DNA from: Palleronia marisminoris
GTDB lineage: Bacteria > Pseudomonadota > Alphaproteobacteria > Rhodobacterales > Rhodobacteraceae
NCBI RefSeq assembly: GCF_900172315.1
Contig: NZ_FWFV01000010.1
Location: 1 to 64,000, forward strand
Direction of reading: 5' to 3'
DNA: 64,000 nucleotides
Shown here: piece by piece, positions 34,959-44,298 of the stretch
Layout of the letters: each line of letters begins with the position of its first letter
Numbering within the stretch: position 1 is the first letter of the stretch
Position numbers and translations under genes: made by a program
Notes under the pieces: model-generated
Database searches by the model: none
What the model was told of the DNA's origin: nothing
What the model saw: only the letters and a program-made list of their open reading frames with translations

Positions 34959-35221
34959 CAGGCCCGCCGCGTGACCGTGATCCGCGTGACGTCGCACTTG
35001 CCGCGGTGGAAGGCCGCGCCGCAGGAGGTCGCCTGCACCCGGGAGATGCGGCGCAGCCAGAAGCGCACCTTCTCGAACAGGCGCAGAAGGCGCATGCCGA
35101 AGCCGTCATGTACCGGGTCGCCCTCGAGCCGGCCACACACCATCCGCGTGGTCGTCTGGAACACCGGCGCGGAATAGCGCGGCACGTCGATCTGGCCCTC
35201 GGTGATCGTCAGGATGGTCAT
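34958..35221 (-). CDS. Hypothetical protein upstream of trgA
   Basis: An 87-residue protein (MTILTITEGQIDVPRYSAPV...) with two cysteines in ATSCGAAFHRGKCDVTRITV and one in RMVCGRLEG. It is basic at the C-terminus and lacks a signal peptide. It is coupled to trgA by a TGATG overlap, and it is probably the first gene of the trg operon. No family is recognised; the Cys spacing might suit metal or metalloid binding, which is speculation. Confidence 0.65.
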   Translation of the reverse strand: MTILTITEGQIDVPRYSAPVFQTTTRMVCGRLEGDPVHDGFGMRLLRLFEKVRFWLRRISRVQATSCGAAFHRGKCDVTRITVTRRA

Positions 35222-35313
35222 CCGATCTCTCCCTGCCCGGGCGAAGCTAGCCGCGGGCGCCACGGGAAAGCCGCGCCTCGTGGCAGGTTTCGGGCCTCTT
35301 TGGGCGTCCTGCG

Positions 35314-36021
35314 TCAGTAAAGCGAGACAAGGCGCGCCGGTTTGACCGAATGCAATACCGTGACCGGCGAACCCCATGGCACACGCTCGTAGAGGTCGAT
35401 CACGTCGTGATCAAGCATCCGGATGCACCCCGAGGAAACAGCCTGCCCCAGGTATTTCGGCTCGCACCCGCCATGGATTCGATAGAGCGTGTCCACGTCG
35501 TTCTGGAACAGGTAGAGCGCCCGCGCGCCCAGCGGATTGCCGGGACCCGGATCCATGCCGCCGTTCGCGACCGAATAGGGGGCAAATTCCGGCTGCCGCG
35601 CGATCATCTCGGCGGGCACCTTCCAGCGGGGCCACTCGCGCCCGTACTGGATCACCGCGTCACCGTCCCAGCCGAAGCCCGAGGCGCCGACGCTGACGCC
35701 GTAGCGCATCGCCCGCCCCTCTCCCAGGATCAGGTGCAGGTTGGCCGCGTCGGGATCGACCACGATGGCGCCCTCGGGCTGGTTGGGGAACGGGTTGTCC
35801 ACCTGCTGGCGCCAGAGATGTTCGGGCACGACACCGTCGGGGATCGCGGGCACGGGATAGGGCTCGTCCAGTATGGCGCCGTAATGGGCGGGCATCGGCG
35901 GTGGCGGCGGCGGCGGTGCAGGCGGCTCGACCGGAACGCGGCGCTGGACCGGGGGCGGAGGCGCGGCGCAGGCGGACAGAGCCACAGCGCCGGACGAGGC
36001 AAGGAAGAAACGTCTGTTCAT
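35314..36021 (-). CDS. L,D-transpeptidase (YkuD/ErfK type), probable lipoprotein
   Basis: This 235-residue enzyme forms 3-3 peptidoglycan cross-links or attaches proteins to peptidoglycan. The N-terminus has twin arginines and a lipobox (MNRRFFLASSGAVALSAC, C18), so it is probably exported and lipidated. A Pro-rich linker of about 15 residues follows. The YkuD domain has IHGGCEPKYLG and the catalytic SSGCIRM (C199). The start at 36021 is supported by the leader; a longer open frame upstream is not protein-like. Confidence 0.88.
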   Translation of the reverse strand: MNRRFFLASSGAVALSACAAPPPPVQRRVPVEPPAPPPPPPPMPAHYGAILDEPYPVPAIPDGVVPEHLWRQQVDNPFPNQPEGAIVVDPDAANLHLILGEGRAMRYGVSVGASGFGWDGDAVIQYGREWPRWKVPAEMIARQPEFAPYSVANGGMDPGPGNPLGARALYLFQNDVDTLYRIHGGCEPKYLGQAVSSGCIRMLDHDVIDLYERVPWGSPVTVLHSVKPARLVSLY

Positions 36022-36061
36022 GAGGTCGGTCTCGGTTCGGAAGAGGGGTGCTGACAGGCGA

Positions 36062-36289
36062 TCATCCGTGGCGCTTCGGCGGGTCGAGCGGCATCTGCGG
36101 GCGGTAGAGATCGCGCAGGCGGACGGCCTTCGGGGGCGCCGTCGTTGCCCGCCGCGTCCTGGCGACCACGGGAAGTGCCAGCACGGCGTCCGCAGCGCGT
36201 GTCGGCACCTCAACAAGGCGTGCGAATGCCCCCCAAGGCAGAACCCCTGGGCACGGAAGCGACAGGACGAGGGTACGCAGGATCGTCAT
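36062..36289 (-). CDS. Possible 75-residue protein
   Basis: An ATG-initiated frame between the L,D-transpeptidase and photolyase genes: MTILRTLVLSLPCPGVLPWG at the start, then a basic, Pro-rich tail. The N-terminus is weakly hydrophobic. No family is recognised; the frame could be chance in GC-rich DNA. Confidence 0.3.
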   Translation of the reverse strand: MTILRTLVLSLPCPGVLPWGAFARLVEVPTRAADAVLALPVVARTRRATTAPPKAVRLRDLYRPQMPLDPPKRHG

Positions 36290-36356
36290 GGACGTCGTTT
36301 GTCTTGTCGGATGGGGATTGTGAAGCCCTCTCGCCCGCTCACAGGCGCGTGGTCGC

Positions 36357-37784
36357 CTAGAAGTCGCGGTTGCCGTAGGCCGCGATCGCGCGGTCGCGCC
36401 CCTCCTTCGGGTCGACGACGGGGTGCTCGGGATAGGGGTCGTCCGGAGACATCCGCCAGCTGCGCGGGATCGCGTCGTAGAAGGCCAGCGCGGGGGCGGG
36501 CGGATCGTCGGACAGCTCGGCCAGAAAACGAGTGACGTAGGCGCGATCCTTGTCGAACTTGTCGAGCTGCGTGACCGGGTTGAAGACGCGAAAATAGGGC
36601 GCGGCGTCCGGGCCGGACCCGCTTGCCCACTGCCAGCCGAGCGCGTTGGACGCCGGGTCCCAGTCCACGAGCGTGTCTTCGAACCAGCGGCTGCCGATCC
36701 GCCAGTGGCTCATCAGGTTCTTGGTCAGGTAGCTCGCCGCGATCATCCGCGCGCGGTTGTGCATCCGCCCCGTGACGAACAGCTCACGCATGGCCGCGTC
36801 GACGAACGGGATGCCGGTTCGCCCGCGTTTCCAGGCCGTCACCTCGGGAAGCTGCTCGTCCTCGTTCCAGGGGAAGGTGTCCCATTCCCTGCGCCAGTTC
36901 TCGGTCAGGAGGTGCGGCGTGTGGAACATCAGGTGATACGCGAAGTCGCGCCAGACAAGCTCCTTGAGCCATGTCGCGGCGCCGGCCTTGCCGTCCTCCT
37001 GCGCCCGCAGCCCCGCATGCCAGCACGCGCGGACGGAAATCTCGCCATAGGTCAGATTCTCGCTGAGGCCGCTCGTCCCCTCGACGCCGGGATGGTTGCG
37101 CTGCGTCTCGTAGCCGTCGATGCGGTCGCCAGAAAAGGCGGCGAGGCGCGCCTGCGCCGCCTCTTCGCCAAGGTTGAGCCAAGGCCGCACCACCGCGGCC
37201 CCGCGATCCATCGCGGTGCCCATCCCCCAATCTTCGATCCGGTCGCTGTCGGGCCAGCGCGCGGGTGGCCGCAGTTCCGTCGGCGCGTCGAAAGGCGCGG
37301 GAACGTCGCGATCCTTGACCGCGCGCCAGTAGGGAGTGAACACCTTGTAGTAGCCACCCTGCTTCGTCTCGACCGTCCAGGGCTCGACCAGGATGTGCCC
37401 AGGGACGCTGCCAGCGTCGATCCCCCTGCCCGTCAGCGCCGACTTCACCCCTTCGTCCCGCTCGATCGAGGCCGGATCATAGGCGCGGGTCCACCAGACG
37501 GCGCCCGCTCCGGTCTCGGCAGCGAGACCTTCGAGCACCACCTGCGCCGTCCCCCGCCGCAGGATCAGGCGCGAGCCGATCCCGGCCAGCCGTTCGGCAA
37601 GATGTTCGACGCCCAGCCCGAGGCGCCATTTCGGCGCGGCGCCATGGCTCTCGAACACCTCGTCGAGCACGAAGACGGGGATCACCGGCCGGCCGCTTTT
37701 CGCGGCGCGGTCGAGCACGGAATTGTCGGTCAGCCGCAGATCGCGGCGCACCCACCAGATGACAGGAGAGGTCGGTTCAATCAT
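36357..37784 (-). CDS. phrB: Deoxyribodipyrimidine photolyase
   Basis: This 475-residue class I cryptochrome/photolyase repairs cyclobutane pyrimidine dimers with blue light. It has the N-terminal antenna domain (VIWWVRRDLRLTDNSVLDRA, residues 8-27) and the C-terminal FAD domain with WLKELVWRDFAYHLMFH, GRTGIPFVDAAMRELFVTG, MHNRARMIAASYLTKNL and WQWASGSGPDAAPYFRVFNP. The conserved tryptophans and N/R of the flavin pocket are present. It stands alone on the minus strand. Confidence 0.95.
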   Translation of the reverse strand: MIEPTSPVIWWVRRDLRLTDNSVLDRAAKSGRPVIPVFVLDEVFESHGAAPKWRLGLGVEHLAERLAGIGSRLILRRGTAQVVLEGLAAETGAGAVWWTRAYDPASIERDEGVKSALTGRGIDAGSVPGHILVEPWTVETKQGGYYKVFTPYWRAVKDRDVPAPFDAPTELRPPARWPDSDRIEDWGMGTAMDRGAAVVRPWLNLGEEAAQARLAAFSGDRIDGYETQRNHPGVEGTSGLSENLTYGEISVRACWHAGLRAQEDGKAGAATWLKELVWRDFAYHLMFHTPHLLTENWRREWDTFPWNEDEQLPEVTAWKRGRTGIPFVDAAMRELFVTGRMHNRARMIAASYLTKNLMSHWRIGSRWFEDTLVDWDPASNALGWQWASGSGPDAAPYFRVFNPVTQLDKFDKDRAYVTRFLAELSDDPPAPALAFYDAIPRSWRMSPDDPYPEHPVVDPKEGRDRAIAAYGNRDF

Positions 37785-37820
37785 GGGCGCTCAGATAGGC
37801 CGGTGGTCAGAAACGACAAA

Positions 37821-37844
37821 AGGGCCGGCGCGGCGGCCGGCCCT
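37821..37844. terminator. Terminator hairpin between BCCT and photolyase genes
   Basis: A perfect 9-base stem (AGGGCCGGC and GCCGGCCCT) with a 6-base loop. The minus strand continues TTTTGTCGTTTC and the plus strand TTCTTC. It lies 20 bases past the BCCT stop and most likely ends that transcript. Confidence 0.75.
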
Positions 37845-37864
37845 TTCTTCGCGAGGTCAGACCC

Positions 37865-39505
37865 CTATTCGCGCGGTTCGCTCATCAATCCCTTGTACGT
37901 GGAATAGCAGAGGAACAGCAGCACGACGGTGAAGAAGATCCCCGTCGCGTTCACCATGGCCTGCAACGCCGTAAGGCCGCCGCCGATCAGCAGCACGATC
38001 GCCACGATGCCCTCGGTCGTCGCCCAGAAGATCCGCTGCGCCGTGGGCGCCTCGGTCTTGCCGCCCGCGGTGATCGTGTCGATCACGAGCGAGCCGGAGT
38101 CCGACGAGGTGATGAAGAAGACCAGCACCAGGATGATCGCCAGGGTCGAGGTGACCGCCGTCAGGGGCAGCGCCCCCAGCATCGCGAACATGGCGATGGC
38201 GTCGTTGTAGTTGGCGATGACGTTCTCGTAGACGCCCGACTCCTGACCCTGCTGGACCACCTGGTGGATCGCCGAGCCGCCGAACGTCGCCATCCAGAAT
38301 ACCGAAACGAGGCTCGGGATCAGGATCACGCAGGTGACGAACTCGCGCACCGTCCGGCCGCGGCTGACGCGGGCGATGAACATGCCGACGAAGGGCGACC
38401 AGCTGATCCACCACGCCCAGTAGAACGCCGTCCAGCTTTCGCGGAAGCTGTCGTCGTCCCGGCCGAACGGATTCGACAGCGGCACCACGTCACGTACATA
38501 GGTGACGAGGCCGATCCCGGCATCCTGCAGGATCTGCAGCGTCGGACCGGCAAGGAACACGAACAGCAGCAGTATCCCCGCGAAGAACATGTTGATGTTC
38601 GACAGCACCTTCACGCCCCCGTCGAGGCCCCGCACGACCGAGATCAGCGCCACGGCCGTCACGCAGGCGATCACGATGATCTGCGTGTTCAGCGTGTTCG
38701 GCACCCCGTAGACATAGTTCATGCCCGCGGTCGCCTGCTGCGCGCCGAGGCCCAGCGACGTGGTCAGGCCGAACAGCGTCGCGAAGACGGCGATGATGTC
38801 GATCATGTGGCCGGGCCAGCCCCAGACGCGGTCTCCCAGCAACGGATAGAACGCCGACCGGATCGAAAGCGGCAGCTGCTTGTTGTAGGTGAACAAGGCC
38901 AGCGACAAGGCGACGACGGCATAGATCGACCACGGATGCAGCGCCCAGTGGAAGATCGTCGCCGAAAGCCCGTGCGCCCGCGCGGACGCCACCTGGTCGG
39001 GCTGAAGCTCTCCGTCCACGAACGGCCCATCAAGGCCCAGCGGTCCCGATACCTGCATGTGGTAGACAGGCTCGAGCACGCCGAAGAACATCAGGCCGAT
39101 GCCCATGCCCGCAGCGAACAGCATGGCGAACCAGGACGGGTACCCGTAGTCGGGCTTCGCGTCCGATCCTCCCAGCCTCACGCGCCCCAACGGAGAGATC
39201 GCGATGGCGAGGCAGAAAATGACGAAGATGTTCGCCGCCGCCAGGAAGAACCAGTCGAACGTGGTCGTCACGAAGGTGAAGAGCCAGTTGAACACGGCCG
39301 AGGCGCTGTCCTGGAAGATCAACGTCACCAGGACGAAGGCCACGATGGTCAGCGAAGAGATCAGGAAGACCGGGTTGTGAATGTCGAATTGCAGCGCGCC
39401 GGAGCCGCCTTGGTAATTGTCTTGCCCGACGGTGTAATCAGTATCGATCGTGTTGACCGCACCATCCGGCGTCGGGATGTCCGTCCCCGCCGATTCGTCT
39501 GTCAT
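37865..39505 (-). CDS. BCCT-family betaine/choline/carnitine transporter
   Basis: This 546-residue secondary transporter takes up betaine-like compatible solutes with Na+ or H+. It has about twelve membrane helices, the family segment AAGMGIGLMFFGVLEPVYH, the tryptophan-rich motif TAFYWAWWISWSPFVGMFIARVSRG and FFITSSDSGSLVIDTI. The short N-terminal region (to residue 50) is acidic and cytoplasmic. Substrate cannot be told. It has its own terminator and a long upstream region, so it is a single-gene unit. Confidence 0.92.
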   Translation of the reverse strand: MTDESAGTDIPTPDGAVNTIDTDYTVGQDNYQGGSGALQFDIHNPVFLISSLTIVAFVLVTLIFQDSASAVFNWLFTFVTTTFDWFFLAAANIFVIFCLAIAISPLGRVRLGGSDAKPDYGYPSWFAMLFAAGMGIGLMFFGVLEPVYHMQVSGPLGLDGPFVDGELQPDQVASARAHGLSATIFHWALHPWSIYAVVALSLALFTYNKQLPLSIRSAFYPLLGDRVWGWPGHMIDIIAVFATLFGLTTSLGLGAQQATAGMNYVYGVPNTLNTQIIVIACVTAVALISVVRGLDGGVKVLSNINMFFAGILLLFVFLAGPTLQILQDAGIGLVTYVRDVVPLSNPFGRDDDSFRESWTAFYWAWWISWSPFVGMFIARVSRGRTVREFVTCVILIPSLVSVFWMATFGGSAIHQVVQQGQESGVYENVIANYNDAIAMFAMLGALPLTAVTSTLAIILVLVFFITSSDSGSLVIDTITAGGKTEAPTAQRIFWATTEGIVAIVLLIGGGLTALQAMVNATGIFFTVVLLFLCYSTYKGLMSEPRE

Positions 39506-40244
39506 CGCATCGTATCCCTCTGTTTCTAGGCATCCTACGCACTGGTGACATACCGATTGGCCGTTGACGTAGCGCCATGCGGCTCTTCGTCCAAGCAGGG
39601 CGCGGCGCCGTGCTTGGAAGATCGGCTCCCGACTCCGCGCGTGTCGTCGCGCTGAAAAGGTGGTCGGGGTCGTCAGGCGTCGCCGTCTGCCTCATCGATC
39701 CGGCCTTGTCCACCGGAGGGACCCGATTCAGCAAGCGACTGTGGCGAAGACCCGACCCGTTCTGTTGGCGGATGGCGGGCTGAGCGCGACGGACGGACGG
39801 GACGCACCCTGTTCCGGATCGCGCGCGGACGGACTTGAAGGACGGCTCCGATGCGACTATCTTCAGCATGTCTCGCAAGGGACTATGGACATAAACGCGC
39901 ATGTAATAAGCGGATCGGACCCGGGGGCGGTACCCGGCGGCTCCACCAAACCACCCGTCATTGGGGTGCATGGGGCCGAAATAGGATCGACGGACGTCTA
40001 AAGATGTTGCTTTGTCTCGGTGAGGTACCACCGTTATCGGTCCGGAAAAGTACAATTGCCAATGACAATCGTGCTCCGGTTGCGGTTGCCGCTTAAGCGG
40101 TAACTAGACCGAAATTGAAGCCCTTGCCCCTAGCAGGGTAAGGCGGGGTTCGCAGGCACCTGGCAACAGAAGCCTGCACTTCCGCTATTTACCGGTTCTT
40201 CACAGCTGTCGTGACATTCCTTCGCCCAGAGGGAGTCCAGTTTC
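39506..40244. other. Long intergenic region with two inverted repeats
   Basis: About 740 bases lie between the divergent BCCT and SnoaL-like genes. I see no protein-coding gene. Two inverted repeats occur at 40086-40143 (separate entry). The rest could hold promoters or a small RNA, but nothing specific is recognised. Confidence 0.45.
40086..40143 (+). promoter_or_regulatory. Pair of inverted repeats upstream of the SnoaL-like gene
   Basis: The first is centred on the perfect 12-base palindrome CCGCTTAAGCGG (40089-40100), extending to nearly 18 bases with one mismatch. The second is CCTTGCCC (40122-40129), a 6-base loop, then GGGTAAGG (40136-40143), an 8-base stem with one G-U pair in RNA. 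They end about 100 bases before the next start codon. An operator plus an RNA hairpin is possible. Confidence 0.35.
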
Positions 40245-40670
40245 ATGACACATGAAGAATTCATCCTGAAGTTCTACGAGACGGTCTGGAGCGGCGGCGA
40301 CATCGCGGCGATCGACGAGTTCTTCGCGCCCACCGCCACGCTCGACGGATTCGCGCACGACATGTCCCTCCGCCCCGAGGATCTCGTTGTGTTCACCCAA
40401 GGCCTGCTGCGGCTGATCGAGCAGCCCCGGTTCGAGATCCTGCATATCCTCTCTCGAGACGATCAGGTTGCGGCCCTGGTCCGGTGTAGCGCCCGATGCG
40501 CGCGGACCGGCAACGAGGCCTCGATCACCGCGCAGATCATGCTGCGCTTCGTCGATGGCAAGATCGTGGAGGCGTACAATCACTACGACATGGTGGCGCT
40601 CTTCATTGCGCTGGGCCTCATGCCGCCCGACACGCTGGAGCGGATGCTCGCCGTCCACCCCTTGCGCTGA
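40245..40670 (+). CDS. SnoaL/NTF2-like protein
   Basis: This 141-residue protein has the cone-shaped NTF2-like fold pattern: EEFILKFYETVWSGGDIAAIDEFFAP at the start and strand-rich SITAQIMLRFVDGKIVEAYNHYD near residue 105. Such proteins are small ligand-binding or isomerase-like enzymes; many have no known function. Its 3' end overlaps the opposite-strand acetyltransferase-like gene by about 50 bases (tail to tail). Confidence 0.75.
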   Translation: MTHEEFILKFYETVWSGGDIAAIDEFFAPTATLDGFAHDMSLRPEDLVVFTQGLLRLIEQPRFEILHILSRDDQVAALVRCSARCARTGNEASITAQIMLRFVDGKIVEAYNHYDMVALFIALGLMPPDTLERMLAVHPLR

Positions 40671-41469
40671 GGCGCCATCCGATCGTCATGCCCGGGATCG
40701 TCACGGCTTCGGCGCCCGTTCCCAGCTTGAACCGTCGCAGCCCTTCGTTCTGTGCGGTGACGAGGCCCAGGTCGAACAGGACGGCGCCGGCCTTGGCTGC
40801 GTCCTCCATCGCCGTCGCGATCAGCAGGTGATGGGCCGACCGGCTGCGTCCGTCGGGGCCGGTCCAGCCCAGGTGGTACGTCCAGCGCCCCGAGTGGCGC
40901 AGGACACAAATCCCCGCCACCGGAAGGGCACCCGAGAACGCGGCATAGGTCAGGACGCCGCAGGAGTCGGCCGCGATCATTCCGCGAAGCCACGCCAGGG
41001 GCAGCGCCTTGTAGCCGCGCGCCGACCGCTGCGCGGCCTCGGCTTCCGACAGCCATCGCGGGCATCCGGCGATGCGGTGGATGCGCAGGTCCGACCGTTC
41101 CGCCACATGCAGGCGATTGCGCCACTTCTTCGCCATGCCCGCCCGGAGATCGCCGTCGAGCCGCCGAACCGCCACCTGTCGCGCGGTCGAAACGGCGCGG
41201 CCGGCGGGTTCGGCGATCAAAGTCAGTCCCGGCAGGCGCGCGGCATAGCTACCGGGGCGCCTGTAATGCACACCGACCGGAGCGTAGCCGACCCCGAAGC
41301 GGCGGACGAATTGAACGACCGCGTCAGGGTCGCTTGCCGGGCCGACCGCGTAGCGTTCGACCCGCGAACCCAGAGTTCGAGCAGTTTCGCCATAGGCCCA
41401 GCTTTGCTGAAGTGGCGCGCCGAAGGTCCAAGTATTCCACTCGGCGCGCGAAGGCTCGATACGTTCCAT
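40618..41469 (-). CDS. FemAB/GNAT-like acyltransferase
   Basis: This 283-residue protein resembles the FemAB/BioF2-like branch of GNAT transferases: LQQSWAYGETARTLG near the N-terminus, a basic stretch MAKKWRNRLHVAERSDLRI, and the C-terminal core PVAGICVLRHSGRWTYHLGW, SAHHLLIATAMEDAAKAGAV, LFDLGLV. FemAB-like proteins add amino acids or acyl groups to cell-surface molecules; the substrate here is unknown. It starts 34 bases from the agl operon end. Confidence 0.65.
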   Translation of the reverse strand: MERIEPSRAEWNTWTFGAPLQQSWAYGETARTLGSRVERYAVGPASDPDAVVQFVRRFGVGYAPVGVHYRRPGSYAARLPGLTLIAEPAGRAVSTARQVAVRRLDGDLRAGMAKKWRNRLHVAERSDLRIHRIAGCPRWLSEAEAAQRSARGYKALPLAWLRGMIAADSCGVLTYAAFSGALPVAGICVLRHSGRWTYHLGWTGPDGRSRSAHHLLIATAMEDAAKAGAVLFDLGLVTAQNEGLRRFKLGTGAEAVTIPGMTIGWRLSARGGRRASAPACRAA

Positions 41470-41504
41470 GGCCCGAGCATATGCCGGCGCCAGTTGGCAA
41501 TATC

Positions 41505-42617
41505 TTAACGGTAAAGCAGAGACCGCCCGTTGCGGAACAGGTGGACTCGGGCGGGATCGGCAGACAACCTCACCTCGCGTCCGCGCAGGTTCTGGTGGAC
41601 GCCCTGCAGCTTCGCGATCACCGCGGCGTCGCCCTTCTCCATGTCCTCCATCGAGGTGTCCGGGGTCTTGAAGTAAAGCAACGTTACCTCTCCAAGCGCC
41701 TCGACGATGTCGACCTTCCCCTCGAAGAGGTAGTCCGCGCCTTCGGCCACGGCGAAATCCTCGGGGCGGACACCGACCTTCACCTCGGCACCCTTGTCGC
41801 TTTCGGTGGATGGGTAGTGCGACACGGCCGTCCCGCCGCCATCCATCCGGATGACCGTGCGCTCGCCGGTCTCGACGATCTTGCCCGACAGCAGGTTCAT
41901 CGCGGGCGAGCCGATGAACTGGGCGACGAACTCGTTCTCGGGCTTCTCGTACAGCTCGAGCGGGCTGCCCACCTGGCTGATGCCGCCGCCGGCAAGCACG
42001 ACGATCCGGTCGGCCAGCGTCATCGCCTCGATCTGGTCATGCGTGACGTAGACCATGGTCGAGTCGGGCATCTGTTCCTTCAACTGCGCGATCTCGATCC
42101 GGGTGGCCACGCGCAACGCCGCGTCGAGGTTGGAAAGCGGCTCGTCGAAAAGATAGACCTTCGGGTCGCGAACGATGGCCCGCCCGATCGCCACGCGCTG
42201 CCGCTGCCCGCCCGACAGCGCCTTGGGAAGACGGTCGAGATATGGGTCGAGCTGCAGGATCCTGGCCGCATTCTCGACCCGCTCGTTGATCTCGTCCTTC
42301 GACTTCTTCGCGATCTTCAGCGAGAATGCCATGTTGTCGCGCACGGTCATGTGCGGGTAGAGCGCGTAGCTCTGGAACACCATGGCGATACCCCGCTGCG
42401 AGGGCGGCACGTCGTTTACCACCTGCCCGTCGATTTCGAGCGTGCCGGCGGTGATCTTCTCGAGCCCCGCAATCATCCGGAGCAGCGTGGATTTCCCGCA
42501 ACCCGACGGGCCGACGAAGACGATGAGTTCGCCCTTCGTGACATCGAGGTTGATATGCTCCAGCACCTTCACGTTGCCGTAAGCCTTGGCGACGTCTGTC
42601 AACTTCAAATCGGCCAT
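41505..42617 (-). CDS. aglK: Alpha-glucoside ABC transporter ATP-binding protein
   Basis: This 370-residue ATPase of the MalK/UgpC type powers sugar uptake. Walker A GPSGCGKST is at residues 36-44, the signature LSGGQRQR at 134-141, Walker B YLFDEP near 160, and a C-terminal TOBE-like regulatory domain follows. The start MADLKLTDV (42617) is used; upstream residues in frame belong to the aglA coding region. It is the last gene of the aglEFGAK operon, 16 bases after aglA. Confidence 0.9.
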   Translation of the reverse strand: MADLKLTDVAKAYGNVKVLEHINLDVTKGELIVFVGPSGCGKSTLLRMIAGLEKITAGTLEIDGQVVNDVPPSQRGIAMVFQSYALYPHMTVRDNMAFSLKIAKKSKDEINERVENAARILQLDPYLDRLPKALSGGQRQRVAIGRAIVRDPKVYLFDEPLSNLDAALRVATRIEIAQLKEQMPDSTMVYVTHDQIEAMTLADRIVVLAGGGISQVGSPLELYEKPENEFVAQFIGSPAMNLLSGKIVETGERTVIRMDGGGTAVSHYPSTESDKGAEVKVGVRPEDFAVAEGADYLFEGKVDIVEALGEVTLLYFKTPDTSMEDMEKGDAAVIAKLQGVHQNLRGREVRLSADPARVHLFRNGRSLLYR

Positions 42618-42633
42618 CGGTGGTGTTCTCCCG

Positions 42634-44295
42634 TCATTGTCCGGCCGCCGAAACGGCAAAGGCGCCCTGATATGGGCCGATTTCCACGGTGCCGTCCCCA
42701 AAATCCACCGCGAAGGGCGCATCGTCGCGGGGGGTCCATTGTCCGTCGGGCAGCGCGACCGTGAGGGGCGCGCCGCTCAGATTGTAGGCGGCGAACACCA
42801 GCGTGATACCGTCGTTGCGGGTCAACACCAACCGCGCTTCGTCGGCCGCGATGATCGTCAGATCTCCCTTGGCGAGCGCCGGTAGCGTCTTTCGGAACGC
42901 GATGAAGGACCGGTAGAAGGTCAGCGTCGACCCCAGATCGCGCTCCTGCACCGACACCGCCCGGTCGAGATGCTCGACCGCGACCGGCAGCCAGGGCCGC
43001 GCATCCGAAAACCCGCCATAGTGGTCCTGCGTCCACGGCATTGGCGTGCGGCACCCGTCCCGACCCTTGTATTTTGGCCAGAACCGTTTGCCATAGGGGT
43101 CCTGCAAGTCCTCGTAGGACACGTAAGCCTCGGTCAGGCCCAGTTCTTCGCCCTGATACAGGCAGACCGTGCCCTTCAGCGTCATCAGGATCGCGGCGTA
43201 GAGCTTGCGCTCCATCTCGTTCAGGCCGAAGCGCGAGGCCCACCGCTCGACGTCGTGGTTCGAAAGCGCCCAGCACGCCCAGCCCTCGGTGACGATGCGT
43301 TCGAAGCGCTCGAGCACCTCCCTGATCCGCGAGCCCGACGGATAGACCGTCGAGAGGAAGTCGAAATCGTAGGCCATGTGAAGCCGGCCGTTCGACGTGT
43401 ATTCGCGCTGAGTCTCCATGCCGCGCTGGCTCTCGCCGATCTCACCCACGCTGGTGATCGCCGGGTATTCGTCCATCACCGCTCGCAGCCGCTGCAGGAA
43501 CACGAGGTTCTCGGGCTGGGTCTTGGAATAGAGGTGATCCTGGAAGTTGTAGGGGTTCACCGAGGGCGCCGTGTTGTCGTTCTGCTGCTCGGGCGGCAGG
43601 GGCGGGTTGTCGCGCAACTCCTTGTCGTGGAAGTAGAAGTTCACGACGTCGAGCCGGAACCCGTCGACCCCCTTGTCCAGCCAGTAGCGCGCGACGTTCA
43701 GAAGCTCTTCCTGTACGTCCGGGTTGTGGAAATTCAGGTCAGGCTGGGCGATCAGGAAGTTGTGCAGGTAGTACTGCATCCGCTCGCCTTGCCACTCCCA
43801 CGCCGAGCCGCCGAAGATCGACAGCCAGTTGTTGGGCGGCGAGCCATCGGGCTTGGGATCGGCCCAGACATACCAGTCGGACTTGGGATTGTTGCGGGAT
43901 GCACGACTTTCCTTGAACCAGCGATGGTCGGACGAGGTGTGGCTGAACACCAGGTCGATCAGCACGCGGATGCCCAGTGAATGGGCCCGGTGGATCAGCG
44001 CCTCGAAATCGCCCATCGACCCGAACATCGGATCGACGTCGCGAAAGCTCGAGATGTCGTAGCCGAAATCCCGCATGGGCGAGCGGAAGAAAGGCGAAAC
44101 CCAGATCGCGTCCACGCCGAGCTTCTGCAGGTAATCCATCCGGTGAATGATGCCCGACAGGTCCCCGACCCCGTCATCGTTCGAGTCCTGGAACGAGCGG
44201 GGGTAGATCTGGTAGATCACCGCTCCGCGCCACCAGTCCGGATCGTGCGGGCCGGCCTCGATCGGCCGATCCGAAACTGCGTCCATGAACGCCAT
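42634..44295 (-). CDS. aglA: Alpha-glucosidase (GH13)
   Basis: This 553-residue cytoplasmic alpha-glucosidase hydrolyses imported alpha-glucosides such as maltose, sucrose or trehalose. GH13 regions are present: DLVFSHTSSDHRWF (I), GFRLDVVNFYFHD (II, nucleophile Asp), SVGEIGESQRG (III, acid Glu) and LSNHDVERW (IV). It starts three bases after the aglG stop. Gene order aglE-F-G-A-K matches the Sinorhizobium agl operon, which supports the name. A start at the fourth codon is also possible. Confidence 0.9.
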   Translation of the reverse strand: MAFMDAVSDRPIEAGPHDPDWWRGAVIYQIYPRSFQDSNDDGVGDLSGIIHRMDYLQKLGVDAIWVSPFFRSPMRDFGYDISSFRDVDPMFGSMGDFEALIHRAHSLGIRVLIDLVFSHTSSDHRWFKESRASRNNPKSDWYVWADPKPDGSPPNNWLSIFGGSAWEWQGERMQYYLHNFLIAQPDLNFHNPDVQEELLNVARYWLDKGVDGFRLDVVNFYFHDKELRDNPPLPPEQQNDNTAPSVNPYNFQDHLYSKTQPENLVFLQRLRAVMDEYPAITSVGEIGESQRGMETQREYTSNGRLHMAYDFDFLSTVYPSGSRIREVLERFERIVTEGWACWALSNHDVERWASRFGLNEMERKLYAAILMTLKGTVCLYQGEELGLTEAYVSYEDLQDPYGKRFWPKYKGRDGCRTPMPWTQDHYGGFSDARPWLPVAVEHLDRAVSVQERDLGSTLTFYRSFIAFRKTLPALAKGDLTIIAADEARLVLTRNDGITLVFAAYNLSGAPLTVALPDGQWTPRDDAPFAVDFGDGTVEIGPYQGAFAVSAAGQ

Positions 44296-44298
44296 GAA

